Source: Planctomycetota bacterium
GTDB taxonomy: Bacteria; Planctomycetota; MHYJ01; WSZJ01; JACPWG01
Assembly (NCBI GenBank): GCA_016197205.1
Contig: JACPWG010000031.1
Coordinates: forward strand, 1 to 64,000
Direction: 5' to 3'
DNA: 64,000 bases
Each line of letters opens with the position of its first letter. Within the stretch, counting starts at the first letter, position 1. Below are positions 42,956 through 51,357 of this stretch, piece by piece. Position numbers and translations under genes: made by a program. The notes beneath the pieces were generated by a model. That model was given only the letters and a program-made list of their open reading frames with translations, had not been told where the DNA came from and ran no database searches.

Positions 42956-43342
42956 ATGGCACGTCTGGGCTATTTCCTGCTCTGCGACGCGGCGATCCGC
43001 ACGTCCGGCAAGATGAACGCGCTCGGCATTTTCAACACGATCTGCGTGGGCAGCGTCCCCACGCTCCACCCCCACCTCGCGCTCCTCGCCGAGATCCTCG
43101 ACGAGCCCGGCGAACACACCTTCCAGTTTCACTTCAAGGCCTCGGACGAGACCGACATTATTCCCGCCTCCCCGGAAGGCAAGTTCCGCATCGGCGAGAT
43201 GGGCTTCCAGGAAGTGGTGATCGAGATCGGGAACCTGCCCCTGCGGCAGGAAGGTTTCCTCTCAGTCGAGATCTGGGTGGACGGCAAGAAGCTCGGCCAG
43301 CGGGACCTCATGGTCCGGAAGCTCGCGCTGCCGTCGACGTGA
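42956..43342 (+). CDS. Small soluble protein, DUF6941-like
   Basis: 128-aa cytosolic protein. The opening pattern ARLGYFLLCDAAIRTSGKMN, then ALGIFNTICV, resembles the DUF6941 group of small beta-sandwich-like proteins of unknown function. The C-terminal half alternates beta strands (GFLSVEIWVDGKKLG). GAGGAGG precedes the ATG. It has its own promoter, lies between a terminator and a convergent LysR gene, and so is probably monocistronic. The DUF assignment is from memory of the motif. Confidence 0.75.
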   Translation: MARLGYFLLCDAAIRTSGKMNALGIFNTICVGSVPTLHPHLALLAEILDEPGEHTFQFHFKASDETDIIPASPEGKFRIGEMGFQEVVIEIGNLPLRQEGFLSVEIWVDGKKLGQRDLMVRKLALPST

Positions 43343-43403
43343 GGGGCGAGGGACGGTCCGCCGTTGTCAGGCGTCTGCCGGGTCGGGGGGAGATGCCTCC
43401 CTC

Positions 43404-44330
43404 CTACTTCCCCCGCCTCGCCGTCGCCCCCACGTGCGCCAGGAAGTGCCGGCAGGACGGCGAGAGCGAGCGCTGCAGGTGGTGGATCAGGAAAAGCTCC
43501 CGGTGCATGTCCACCCCTTCCAGCCGCAGGGCGTGAAACACCTTCCCCTTCAGCTCCGTCTCGAGCGCCCAGCTCGAGAGGATCGACACGCCGAGCCCCG
43601 CCTTGATCGCCTCCTTCACCGCCTCCGTGCTCTCCACCTGGCAACGGATCCGCAGGCTCTCCAGGCACCCCGGCGCGTGCGCCCGCAGGATCGACTCGAG
43701 CGTCTCGCGCTGCGCCGACCCCCGCTCCCGCAGGATGAAGGGCTGCCCGGCCAGCTCCTCCGGCCGCACGACCGCCCGCCGCGACCAGGCGTGGCCCGAC
43801 GGCACGGCGAGCACCAGCTCGTCGCGGTCCACGGGCTGGCACTTCAGCCGCCGGTCCTCGATCGCCGACCCGACCACGGCGGCCTCGATCCGCCCCTCCA
43901 CGACCTCGTCCGCGATGTGGTGCGTGTCTCCCACGCGCACCGTCACCTCGATCGCGGGAAATTTTTCGAGAAAGCCCTTCACCCACCGCGGCAGCAGGTA
44001 CACGCCGGGGATGGTGCTGCCGCCGAGGATCAGCTCGCCCCGCACCGCGCCCGTCAGTCCGTCGATCGCCGACGCCGCCTCGCGCTGCAGCGCCAGCAGC
44101 CGCAGCGCGTACTCGTAGAACACCCTCCCCGCCTGCGTCGGCGTGACTTCCTTGCGGAGCCTGTCGAAGAGGCGCGCGCCGAGCGTGCGCTCCAGCGCCG
44201 CTACGTGCTCGCTCACGGTCGGCTGCGAGAGGAGCACGGCCCGCGCCGCCCGCGAGAAGCTCTTCAACTCGCAGGCACGGGCGAAGACCTCCACCTGGCG
44301 CAGGGAGAAATCGCTCTTTTGACGCTTCAT
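43404..44330 (-). CDS. LysR-family transcriptional regulator
   Basis: 308-aa LysR-type regulator. The N-terminal winged helix-turn-helix (about 8-67, FSRAARAVLLSQPTVSEHVA) is canonical, and residues about 95-300 form the periplasmic-binding-protein-like effector domain (GELILGGSTIPGVYLLP, GLGVSILSSWALE). The effector domain resembles the CysL/YeiE/CbbR side of the family; the inducer is unknown. It starts 22 bp after the stop of the rhomboid gene on the same strand, so the two may be cotranscribed. Confidence 0.92.
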   Translation of the reverse strand: MKRQKSDFSLRQVEVFARACELKSFSRAARAVLLSQPTVSEHVAALERTLGARLFDRLRKEVTPTQAGRVFYEYALRLLALQREAASAIDGLTGAVRGELILGGSTIPGVYLLPRWVKGFLEKFPAIEVTVRVGDTHHIADEVVEGRIEAAVVGSAIEDRRLKCQPVDRDELVLAVPSGHAWSRRAVVRPEELAGQPFILRERGSAQRETLESILRAHAPGCLESLRIRCQVESTEAVKEAIKAGLGVSILSSWALETELKGKVFHALRLEGVDMHRELFLIHHLQRSLSPSCRHFLAHVGATARRGK

Positions 44331-44352
44331 GCCCGGGGCCCTCGATGCGCGG

Positions 44353-45060
44353 CTACCACCGCTCCCAGGAGTCGTACTCGTGTCCGCGGCGCCAGGGCTT
44401 CGCGCGGCCGCGTGCCGGCGATCGACCGACCTGTCCGCTGCCGATCAGTACGAAGGCCGCCGCCGCGCCCCCCACGAACCCCCCGATGTGCGCCATGTAA
44501 GCGACGTTCGAGCCCCCGCCGTACAGCGTGAAGAGAAGCTGCTCCCCGAACCAAAACCCGATCGCCCAGAGGGAACGAACGTGGGCGACGCCCGCGCCCC
44601 AGAGCCCGAAGAAGTAGAGCACTTTGATCTGGCTGTCCGGGAAGAAGACGACGTAGGCCCCAAGCACGCCGGAGATCGCGCCGGACGCGCCGATCGTGGG
44701 GAGGAACGCGCCCGGGCCCCCCAGGCTCGACCAGACATGGACTTTGGAGGCCAGGAGGCCGCACGCGAGATAGAAGATCAGGTAGCCGAGCGAGCCCAGC
44801 CGGTCCTCGACGTTGTCGCCGCAAATCCAGAGGAAGAGCATGTTCCCGAACAGGTGCATGGGGTCGGCGTGCAGGAACATGGACGTGAAGTAGTCGAGCA
44901 GCTCCGGCCGGGCGGGCACGACGCCGTGCGCCAGGACGATGCGGTCGTACCCTGGCTGCAAGCCGTACAGGAGATACGCGCCCACGTTCGCGGCAAGGAG
45001 CGCATAGTTGACGTACGGCTCGCGCTCGCGCGGGTTGATGTCGCCGATCGGCAAGAGCAT
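44353..45060 (-). CDS. Rhomboid-family intramembrane serine protease
   Basis: 235-aa rhomboid protease with about six membrane helices. Conserved elements are FLHADPMHLFGNMLFLWICG (His and Asn that stabilise the oxyanion), the catalytic Ser in GASGAISGVLGAYVV, and the catalytic His in MAHIGGFVGG. It should cleave transmembrane segments of membrane-anchored substrates; none is identifiable. The ATG at 45060 (MLLPIGD) is preferred to 45147 because it puts the first helix close to the N-terminus as in relatives. Followed by the LysR gene. Confidence 0.92.
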   Translation of the reverse strand: MLLPIGDINPREREPYVNYALLAANVGAYLLYGLQPGYDRIVLAHGVVPARPELLDYFTSMFLHADPMHLFGNMLFLWICGDNVEDRLGSLGYLIFYLACGLLASKVHVWSSLGGPGAFLPTIGASGAISGVLGAYVVFFPDSQIKVLYFFGLWGAGVAHVRSLWAIGFWFGEQLLFTLYGGGSNVAYMAHIGGFVGGAAAAFVLIGSGQVGRSPARGRAKPWRRGHEYDSWERW

Positions 45061-45129
45061 GGGGACGCGTCTCCGCAGGTGCGGGAGGAGGGCGGTCCGC
45101 GGGGCTCGTGTGGAGAAGCGAACGCAGCG

Positions 45130-45305
45130 CGGCGGGGCCGCCGCCAAGCGACGACGGAACCACAGATTTCACAGATTAACGACGATTTCACAGATTCGTA
45201 ATCTGTGTAATCGCGTAAAATCTGTGAAATCTGTGGTTTTCGTGGCGTCCGACACAAGCAAAAATTGTCGCAAGAAAACAAATTTTCGAACGATTAGCAG
45301 CGCAG
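45130..45305. repeat. 176-bp CACAGATT hairpin block, copy 2
   Basis: Nearly identical to 50211-50385. The core (45158-45238) starts AACCACAGATTTCACAGATT and ends in the complementary TCTGTGAAATCTGTGGTT, with an inner pair ACAGATT/AATCTGTG. Conserved non-hairpin flanks are CGGCGGGGCC on the left and TTGTCGCAAGAAAACAA plus CGATTAGC on the right. The block sits in the gap between divergent gene ends. Confidence 0.8.
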
Positions 45306-45637
45306 GGGGAGCGAACGAAGGCACGACGAAGGCTCAAGGCTCAATGCGGCCTTCTCGCACGAGGTGCGGGCTCGACCCGCGCCGTCACGCGGTGAGACCT
45401 TGGGCCGCTCCCACAGACGGACTCGTGCCAAAGGGGACTGTGGCCGTTCTCTGGGCGCGTCGGCCGGAAGTACGCCCCGCGTGCCGTTGGCGTCGCTTCT
45501 TGAGCCTTGAAACTTGTTTGGACACCTACCGGTGAACTTCTTGAAAGCGTATCCAGATTCGCAGGCGACGAAACCACAAAGACTCGAAGTCACTAAGACC
45601 ACAAAGGCGCTTTTCGGCCGAGCCAAACTCGCTCCCC
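45306..45637. other. Intergenic 3' of prfB, repeat-like
   Basis: Contains short GGCTCAA heptamers (about 45329-45345) with an inverted partner TTGAGCCTTGAA near 45500, and CACAAAG-type short repeats at 45570-45610. None of the six frames encodes the missing RF2 tail (a WGSQIRSYV-like motif). No other gene is seen. Confidence 0.5.
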
Positions 45638-46604
45638 TCACTGACGGTCCTTCGTGGTGGCGATCTCCCCCTTTTCGCCGTAGGCCTTTTTCAGCTCCCC
45701 CTCGCGTTCGATCTCGACGCGCTGTTGCAGCTTCGACGTCAGCAGCTTCCGCGCGATTTCGCGGTTCCGGGTCTGGGAACGCTCGTTCTGGCAGGCCACG
45801 ACGATCCCCGTCGGGATGTGCGTGATGCGGACCGCGGAGTCCGTGACGTTCACGTGCTGCCCCCCGGCGCCGCTCGAACGATACGTGTCGATGCGGAGGT
45901 CGGCGTCGTTCAGCTCGATCTTCACCTCGTCGAACTCCGGCGTGACGTCGACCGAGGCGAAGGCCGTGTGCCGGCGCTTGTTCGCGTCAAAGGGGGAGAT
46001 GCGGACGAGCCGGTGGACGCCGATTTCCGACTTGAGGAAGCCGAAGGCGTGGTTGCCGCGCGCCTCGACCACCGCCCGGCGGAGGCCCGCCTCGTCCCCC
46101 CGCTGCGTTTCCAGCAGCGTGGTCTGGTAGCCGCTTCGCTCCAGCCAGAGCGAATACATGCGCAGCAGCATCTCGACCCAGTCGCAGGAGTCCGTCCCCC
46201 CCGCGCCGGCGTGGATCGTGATGAAGACGTCCCGCGAATCGCTCGGGCCGTTCAGGAGGGTGGTGAACTCGAAGCGCTCCAGCCGGTGTTCCTGCGCCGC
46301 GAGGGTCGCGGTGGCTTCCGCGAGCGTGGCGGGGTCGTTCGCCTCGTCCGCGAGCTGCAGGAGGACCTCCGCGTCGTCGAGCTGCCGCTCCAGGTCGCGG
46401 TAGGGCTCGAGGATCGACTTCGCCTCCTTCAGGGCGAGCACTTTTTTTTGCGCAAGCTCGGGGACGGACCAGAAGTCGGGCCGGCCCATTTCGGCTTCGA
46501 GCGCCTGGAAGCGAAGGGTGTGGGAGGCGATGTCAAAGAGAGTCCCGGAGGAGATGCAGGCGACGCCGAAGATCGGCCAGTTTTCGGTCCTGTTCGCCGG
46601 GCAT
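45638..46604 (-). CDS. prfB: Peptide chain release factor 2 (programmed frameshift; C-terminus missing)
   Basis: RF2, which releases peptides at UGA and UAA. Translation starts at ATG 46604 (GAGGAG 6 bp upstream) and reads 23 codons to CTT TGA; a +1 shift joins the main frame ([20 protein letters not shown]). Total about 321 aa. Diagnostic motifs are the RF2 stop-recognition tripeptide SPF ([11 protein letters not shown]) and the catalytic GGQ ([14 protein letters not shown]). Relatives continue after GEKGEIA with WGSQIRSYV and about 45 residues; here the frame ends [14 protein letters not shown] at a repeat-rich boundary, so the C-terminus has been lost or replaced. Whether this shortened RF2 works, or another copy exists, cannot be told here. 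Confidence 0.88.
46533..46538 (-). promoter_or_regulatory. prfB: prfB +1 programmed frameshift site (CTT TGA C)
   Basis: On the minus strand CTT (46538-46536) is followed by in-frame TGA (46535-46533) and C. Slippage to TTT then reads GAC. The upstream zero frame ([14 protein letters not shown]) matches the RF2 N-terminus and the downstream frame continues RF2. The stimulatory Shine-Dalgarno-like element is weak (CCGGGA). Confidence 0.88.
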
Positions 46605-46694
46605 GGGCATCTCCTCGCACTCGTGGGGCGCCATCGTCCTCGGGATGGGCGGGGCCGCCGCGCCTCGGCGGAAACGGCCATCCGCCCCCCGGCG

Positions 46695-46724
46695 ATGATA
46701 CCAAACCCCCCGTCGCGCGGACAA
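46695..46724 (-). promoter_or_regulatory. Promoter of prfB
   Basis: Minus strand TTGTCC (46724-46719), 18 bp, TATCAT (46700-46695), about 90 bp upstream of the RF2 start and back-to-back with the promoter of the divergent lipoprotein gene. Confidence 0.5.
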
Positions 46725-46732
46725 GGAAATCC

Positions 46733-46761
46733 TTGCTTTCTCGGGCCTCCCAACCCATAAT
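46733..46761 (+). promoter_or_regulatory. Promoter of the lipoprotein-AAA operon
   Basis: TTGCTT (46733-46738), 17 bp, CATAAT (46756-46761), about 87 bp upstream of the ATG at 46848. Confidence 0.6.
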
Positions 46762-46847
46762 CGCCCGCGCGCCATGCTTCCCGCGCGCCCCCCCTTTTCG
46801 CGGCCCCAGCCGTCGTCCCCTCACCTCCAGCGAGGAGGCGTTTCACG

Positions 46848-48392
46848 ATGCAGCATCGGCCTCCCGTGCCTCCGCCGCCCCGCGCTCTTCCCACGGCCGA
46901 AACCGCCGCGCGGCTCGCCCTCGTCTTCCTCTGCGCCCTCCTCGCTTGCCCCCCCTCGCCCTTCTCCCGCCTGGAGGCCGCCCCGCCCGCGCCGGCGCGA
47001 CCCGACGTCGGCGTCCTGGATCTCCTCTCCGAGCTCGACGCCGCCGCCGGCTACGAAGGGACCGAGGACGATTTCCAGGAGGCCGCCGCCGCCGGCATCA
47101 CGCTCGCCACGCACGAGCTGCACGGGGAGTCCGACTACTCAGACCTGTCCTCCTGGCTCGGACGCCACCCGGAGCTGAAGGCGCGTCTCGAGGCGCTCAA
47201 GACCGCGCACAAGCCGCAGCTCGCCTGGGCGGTGTTCCAGTCGGAAATGTGCCTCGCCGACTCCCACCGCGCCACCCAAGGGAAACTCAAGCTCGTGGTC
47301 GGACAGCTCTTCCCCCTCCTGGTCCCGGACAAGAAGGCCGTCGACGCCGAGGCCGTCTCGGTCTTCGCCGGGGAGCTGCTCGCCGCCGAGAAGGAACGCT
47401 ACCCCGGCACGATCGGCGGCTGGCTGCTGACCGACGGCCCGAACGACCCGCGCAATGCCCACGAGCCCGCCGCGGTCGCGGCGCTCGCCGCGGCCGTGCG
47501 GGAGGCCGAAAAAAAAGGTGGCTATCCCGCCCATCGCCTGTTCGTCGGACTCTCCGCCGCCGATCCGCCGGACCGGAACGCGCCCTTCGTCGCGTGCGCG
47601 GACGTCGTCCTCGTGTCGCCCGACGCCCTCCTCTGGAACCGCACGCCCGCGGCCCGCGTGGACGACCCCGTGTACGAAACCCTGCCGCGCTCCGCGCAAC
47701 TCGTGCGGGACCTCGCCGAGAAAGCCAAGCGCAAGGACGTGAAGGTCCACCTCGCGCTCCAGGCCTTCGACCGCGTCGAGGACGAGTTCGACCAGCCGGG
47801 CCACTTCGACATGCACCAGCAGCTCCGGATGGCGCTGTCCCCCGCGCTTGCCAACCGCGGGCCGTACGCGAGAACCCCGAGGCTCGTGCAGCCGGCGGAC
47901 GGGCTCTGGCTCGCCTCCTGGCGCGAGTTCAAGCGCAAGCTGGCGGGCAAGGCGGTCAACCGGTGGGACGACCCGGACGGGACCAACTGGCGCGAGGCGC
48001 TCGAGGCCGAGCTGGCCGGCGCGCCCGGCGCCGTCCACGTCGTCAAGGACGAAACCTGGAGCGGCGTGGTGCACGTCGCAGGCGACGTCATCGTCCACAA
48101 GGGCGCGGCCCTCACGCTCAAACCCGGCACGGTCATTCGCTTTTCGCCGGTCGACCACTTCTCCGGCGGCCAGGACAAGACGAAATGCGAACTGGTCGTC
48201 GAGGGGCGGGTCGTGAGCCAGGGGAACGAGCAGCAGCGGGTCGAGTTCACCTCCGACGCGGACAACGCGGGCTTCACCACCGCCCCGCGCAAGGGAAAGC
48301 ACGGGGATTGGCTCGGCATCCGGCTCGCCGGAGGCAAGGTGGAGGGGAAGAACTACGTCCTCCAGTGCGCCGCCTCGGACCACCCCCGATGA
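46848..48392 (+). CDS. Large exported protein (possible lipoprotein) of unknown function
   Basis: 514-aa exported protein. The signal ([13 protein letters not shown]) ends in an LLAC lipobox, so it may be lipid-anchored. Residues about 50-370 look like an alpha/beta barrel ([45 protein letters not shown]), as in glycoside-hydrolase-like folds, but I cannot name a family or catalytic pair. Residues about 400-510 have a beta-helix-like motif ([28 protein letters not shown]). GAGGAGG precedes the ATG. Its stop overlaps the AAA-ATPase start by 4 bp (ATGA), a striking pairing of an envelope protein with a cytosolic ATPase. Confidence 0.75.
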   Translation: MQHRPPVPPPPRALPTAETAARLALVFLCALLACPPSPFSRLEAAPPAPARPDVGVLDLLSELDAAAGYEGTEDDFQEAAAAGITLATHELHGESDYSDLSSWLGRHPELKARLEALKTAHKPQLAWAVFQSEMCLADSHRATQGKLKLVVGQLFPLLVPDKKAVDAEAVSVFAGELLAAEKERYPGTIGGWLLTDGPNDPRNAHEPAAVAALAAAVREAEKKGGYPAHRLFVGLSAADPPDRNAPFVACADVVLVSPDALLWNRTPAARVDDPVYETLPRSAQLVRDLAEKAKRKDVKVHLALQAFDRVEDEFDQPGHFDMHQQLRMALSPALANRGPYARTPRLVQPADGLWLASWREFKRKLAGKAVNRWDDPDGTNWREALEAELAGAPGAVHVVKDETWSGVVHVAGDVIVHKGAALTLKPGTVIRFSPVDHFSGGQDKTKCELVVEGRVVSQGNEQQRVEFTSDADNAGFTTAPRKGKHGDWLGIRLAGGKVEGKNYVLQCAASDHPR

Positions 48393-50029
48393 GCGCCGAG
48401 GTCCTTGAGGAAATCGTCCTCCACGTCAAGGCCCGCTACCCGATCCTCTATCTTGTGAGCTATGAAGAGGAGCGCGCGCAGCGCCTGCTGCGCGAGCTCG
48501 GCTCGCGGCTCGCCAAGCGCGTCTACTTCTGGACCGCCTCCGAGGGCTTCTCGGAGCGGGCGGTGCCCGCGGACGACGCGACCCCGGCGGGCCGGCCCGC
48601 CGCCGCGCCGCTCGCTTTCGGCGCCCCCCAACCGTCGAGCGACGAGAAGACCCGCTTCCCGGTCGGCGCGCTCGAGTACGTGGTCCAGTCCGCGGAGCGC
48701 GCCATCTTCGTCCTCCAGGATTTCCATCCGTTCCTGGAGGAGGCCAAGGTCGTACGCCTGCTGCGGGACGTCTGCGCGACGCTTAAGCGCAGCTTCAAGA
48801 CGCTCATTTTCCTCTCGCCCGTCCTCAAAGTGCCGGAGGAGCTGGCGAAGGACGTCACCGTGCTCGACCTGCCCCTGCCCGACGCCCAGGAGCTGTCGGG
48901 CCTCCTCCGGACTTTCCTGGACTCCCTCCGCAACGACAGCCGGTTCCAGATCGACCTGGACCAGGGGCTTTTCGAGCGGGTCGTGAAAGCCGCGCTCGGC
49001 CTCACCGAGAGCCAGGCCGGGAACGTTTTCCAGAAGGCGCTCGTGAAGGACCGGCGGTTCTCGGTCGAGGACCTGCCGCTCATCATCGGTGAAAAAAAAC
49101 AGATCATCCGGAAGACGGGGATCCTCGAGTACTTCGACCCGGACGCGGGCCTGGCGGACGTCGGCGGGCTCGACGAGTTGAAGCGCTGGCTCTTGTCGCG
49201 GCGCGAGGCCTTTTCGGACCGCGCCCGCGAGTACGGGCTGCCGCCGCCGAAGGGGCTGCTCTTGCTCGGCGTGCAAGGGTGTGGGAAGAGCTTGACGGCG
49301 AAGGCGATCGCGTCGACCTGGCGGTTGCCTCTCTTGCGGTTGGACGTCGGGGCGATCTTCGCGTCCTTCATCGGCCAGTCGGAAGCGAACATGCGGCGCG
49401 CGATCGCGACCGCGGAGGGGCTGGCGCCGGTGATCCTCTGGCTGGACGAGGTGGAGAAGGGCTTCAGCGGCATGGGCGGCTCGGGCTCGACGGACGGCGG
49501 GACCGCGACCCGCGTCTTCGGGACGTTCTTGACGTGGCTGCAGGAGAAAACGAAGCCGGTCTTCGTGGTCGCGACGTCGAACGAGATCCGGAACCTGCCG
49601 CCCGAGATGCTGCGAAAAGGGCGGTTCGACGAGATCTTTTTCATCGATCTGCCGTCGCTGGAGGAGCGTGCGCAGATCCTGTCGATCCATTTGGAGAAGC
49701 GGCGGCGGCGCCCGGCCGTGTTCGGCGTGGAGGAGCTGGCCCACGCAATGGACGGCATGAGCGGGGCGGAGATCGAGGAGGCGCTGGTTTCCGCGATGTA
49801 CGCGTCCTTCGCGGAGAACCGCGAGGTGGAAGGGCGAGACGTGCTGCGGGCGGTCCGCGATTCCGTGCCGCTGTCGCACACGATGCGCGAGGAGATCGGC
49901 GCCCTGCGCGAGTGGGCGCGGGAGCGCGCTCGACCGGCCTCCGCGCGTCAGTCCCCGCGCCGGCGCCCGACGGTGACACGACCGGCCCCCGCGCCCGGCG
50001 GCGGGCAGGCCGATCCGGCGAGGACGTAG
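48389..50029 (+). CDS. Ycf46-like AAA ATPase
   Basis: 546-aa AAA-type ATPase resembling Ycf46 of chloroplasts and cyanobacteria. The N-terminal domain (about 1-230) is the non-canonical P-loop-like region of that family (ILYLVSYEEERAQRLLRELG, RAIFVLQDFHPFL). The AAA module has Walker A GVQGCGKS (about 294), Walker B VILWLDEVEKG (about 350), sensor-1 region VVATSN, the Arg finger in LRKGRFDEIF, and an AAA lid helix set (MDGMSGAEIEEALVSAMYAS). The basic Pro/Arg-rich tail (about 515-546) is likely disordered. The family role is poorly defined; a link to CO2 utilisation is reported for cyanobacteria. Translationally coupled to the exported protein upstream. Confidence 0.9.
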   Translation: MSAEVLEEIVLHVKARYPILYLVSYEEERAQRLLRELGSRLAKRVYFWTASEGFSERAVPADDATPAGRPAAAPLAFGAPQPSSDEKTRFPVGALEYVVQSAERAIFVLQDFHPFLEEAKVVRLLRDVCATLKRSFKTLIFLSPVLKVPEELAKDVTVLDLPLPDAQELSGLLRTFLDSLRNDSRFQIDLDQGLFERVVKAALGLTESQAGNVFQKALVKDRRFSVEDLPLIIGEKKQIIRKTGILEYFDPDAGLADVGGLDELKRWLLSRREAFSDRAREYGLPPPKGLLLLGVQGCGKSLTAKAIASTWRLPLLRLDVGAIFASFIGQSEANMRRAIATAEGLAPVILWLDEVEKGFSGMGGSGSTDGGTATRVFGTFLTWLQEKTKPVFVVATSNEIRNLPPEMLRKGRFDEIFFIDLPSLEERAQILSIHLEKRRRRPAVFGVEELAHAMDGMSGAEIEEALVSAMYASFAENREVEGRDVLRAVRDSVPLSHTMREEIGALREWARERARPASARQSPRRRPTVTRPAPAPGGGQADPART

Positions 50030-50058
50030 GAATTGCTGACTTCGGATCGCTGATCGCC

Positions 50059-50147
50059 GATTGCTGATTGCTGATTGCTGATTGCTGATTGCTGATTGCT
50101 GATTGCTGATTGCTGATTGCTGATTGCTGATTGCTGATTGCTGATTG
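50059..50147 (+). repeat. Perfect heptamer array GATTGCT x12
   Basis: Twelve exact GATTGCT units plus a partial thirteenth, beginning 30 bp after the AAA-ATPase stop. The same unit appears in inverse orientation at 50412-50446. Confidence 0.9.
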
Positions 50148-50210
50148 GGCGATGGGCCGGAGAGTCCGGGTGCGGCGTTCCGCACTACCTGCGGCTAGAG
50201 CGCCCCAGAG

Positions 50211-50385
50211 CGGCGGGGCCGCAGCCAAGCGACGACGGAACCACAGATTTCACAGATTAACGACGATTTCACAGATTGGTAATCTGTGTAATCGCGTAGA
50301 ATCTGTGAAATCTGTGGTTTTCGTGAGGTTCGAACCCAGCAAGAATTGTCGCAAGAAAACAATCTTTGAACGATTAGCCGCGCAG
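50211..50385. repeat. 175-bp CACAGATT hairpin block, copy 3
   Basis: Almost identical to 45130-45305, including the non-palindromic flanks (CGGCGGGGCC; TTGTCGCAAGAAAACAA; CGATTAGC). Here it is framed by inverted heptamer arrays. Confidence 0.82.
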
Positions 50386-50411
50386 AGTCGTTCTCCGAGC
50401 TCCGGCCCAAA

Positions 50412-50446
50412 AATCAGCAATCGGCAATCCACAATCAGCAATCGCG
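50412..50446 (-). repeat. Heptamer array AATCAGC, five units, inverted
   Basis: AATCAGC, AATCGGC, AATCCAC, AATCAGC and AATCGCG in 7-bp register: the reverse complement of the GATTGCT array upstream. It ends just before the Shine-Dalgarno of the next gene. Confidence 0.75.
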
Positions 50447-50463
50447 CAAGAGGAGTGTGTCGC

Positions 50464-51357
50464 ATGAGAGTATTGGTGCTTGGCGGTACGGGCTTCGTGG
50501 GCGGGTACGTCGTGCGCCGGTTGCTCGCGCGCGGGGACCAGGTGAGCGTGGGCACGCGGCATCCGGCCGTGGCCGCGATGAGCCTGCCGCCCGGCGCGAT
50601 GGCGGTGTCGAGCCATGAGCGGCCGGAGGGGTACGACGCGGTGGTGAACTTGGCGGGGGAGTCGATTTTTGGGAAGCGCTGGGATCTCGCGCAAAAGGGG
50701 GTGATCAAGTCGAGTCGCGTGGACGCGACGGCGGCGCTGGTGCGCGGGCTCGGCGAGGCGAAGGACCGCCCCGGCGTGCTGGTGAACGCCTCCGCCATCG
50801 GGTACTACGGGCCGCGTGACGACAAGCCCCTCGACGAGCAGCACGGCTCCGGGAACGACTTTCTCGCGGACGTCTGTCGCGACTGGGAGTCCGCGGCGGC
50901 GCGCGCGGAGGCGCACGGGGTGCGCGCCGTGCTGCTCCGGATCGGCGTGGTGCTCGGCAAGGGGGGCGGGGCGCTGAAGATGATGCTCCCCCCCTTCAGA
51001 TGTTTCATCGGGGGCCCGATCGGAAACGGCCTCCAGGGGTTCAGTTGGATCCACGCCGAGGACCTCGCGTCGATGATCCTCTTCGCGATCGACGACGCGC
51101 GGGTCCGCGGCCCCTTGAACGGGACTGCGCCGGGCGTGCAGACCAACGGTGAATTCTCGAAAACGCTGGCGAAGGTCCTGGGCCGCCCGTGCCTCTTCCC
51201 GACCCCCCCGTTCGGCCTGCGCTTCGTGCTTGGGGACGTCGTGGATGTCCTCGCCACCGGCCAGCGCGTGGTGCCGAAGAAGGCGCTCGACCTTGGCTTC
51301 CCGTTCAAATTCGAGACCTCGGAAGCGGCCCTCAAGGACCTGCTGAAAAAGCGATGA
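50464..51357 (+). CDS. TIGR01777-family NAD(P)-dependent epimerase-like protein
   Basis: 297-aa SDR-type protein of the YfcH/SDR39U1 (TIGR01777) group. The Rossmann motif is LVLGGTGFVGGYVVRRLL; NLAGESIFGKRWD and NASAIGYYGPRDDKPLDE are the group signature, with Tyr in the SDR active-site region; FSWIHAEDLASMILFAID follows. The natural substrate of this group is unknown; relatives are linked to septum or cell-cycle phenotypes in some bacteria, but that is not shown here. AGAGGAG precedes the ATG. Its stop overlaps the next start (ATGA). Confidence 0.92.
   Translation: MRVLVLGGTGFVGGYVVRRLLARGDQVSVGTRHPAVAAMSLPPGAMAVSSHERPEGYDAVVNLAGESIFGKRWDLAQKGVIKSSRVDATAALVRGLGEAKDRPGVLVNASAIGYYGPRDDKPLDEQHGSGNDFLADVCRDWESAAARAEAHGVRAVLLRIGVVLGKGGGALKMMLPPFRCFIGGPIGNGLQGFSWIHAEDLASMILFAIDDARVRGPLNGTAPGVQTNGEFSKTLAKVLGRPCLFPTPPFGLRFVLGDVVDVLATGQRVVPKKALDLGFPFKFETSEAALKDLLKKR

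Noticed and set aside
45294..45641. Minus-strand frame after prfB as the missing RF2 tail
   Set aside because: Its peptide has no WGSQIRSYV-like motif or other RF2 similarity.
45638..46894. Uninterrupted 418-aa prfB frame starting at 46894
   Set aside because: The N-terminal part is shadow sequence; the zero-frame start at 46604 plus the CTT TGA frameshift gives the proper RF2 N-terminus.
50059..50147. Possible CRISPR array
   Set aside because: Perfect 7-bp tandem units without spacers; no cas genes in the window.
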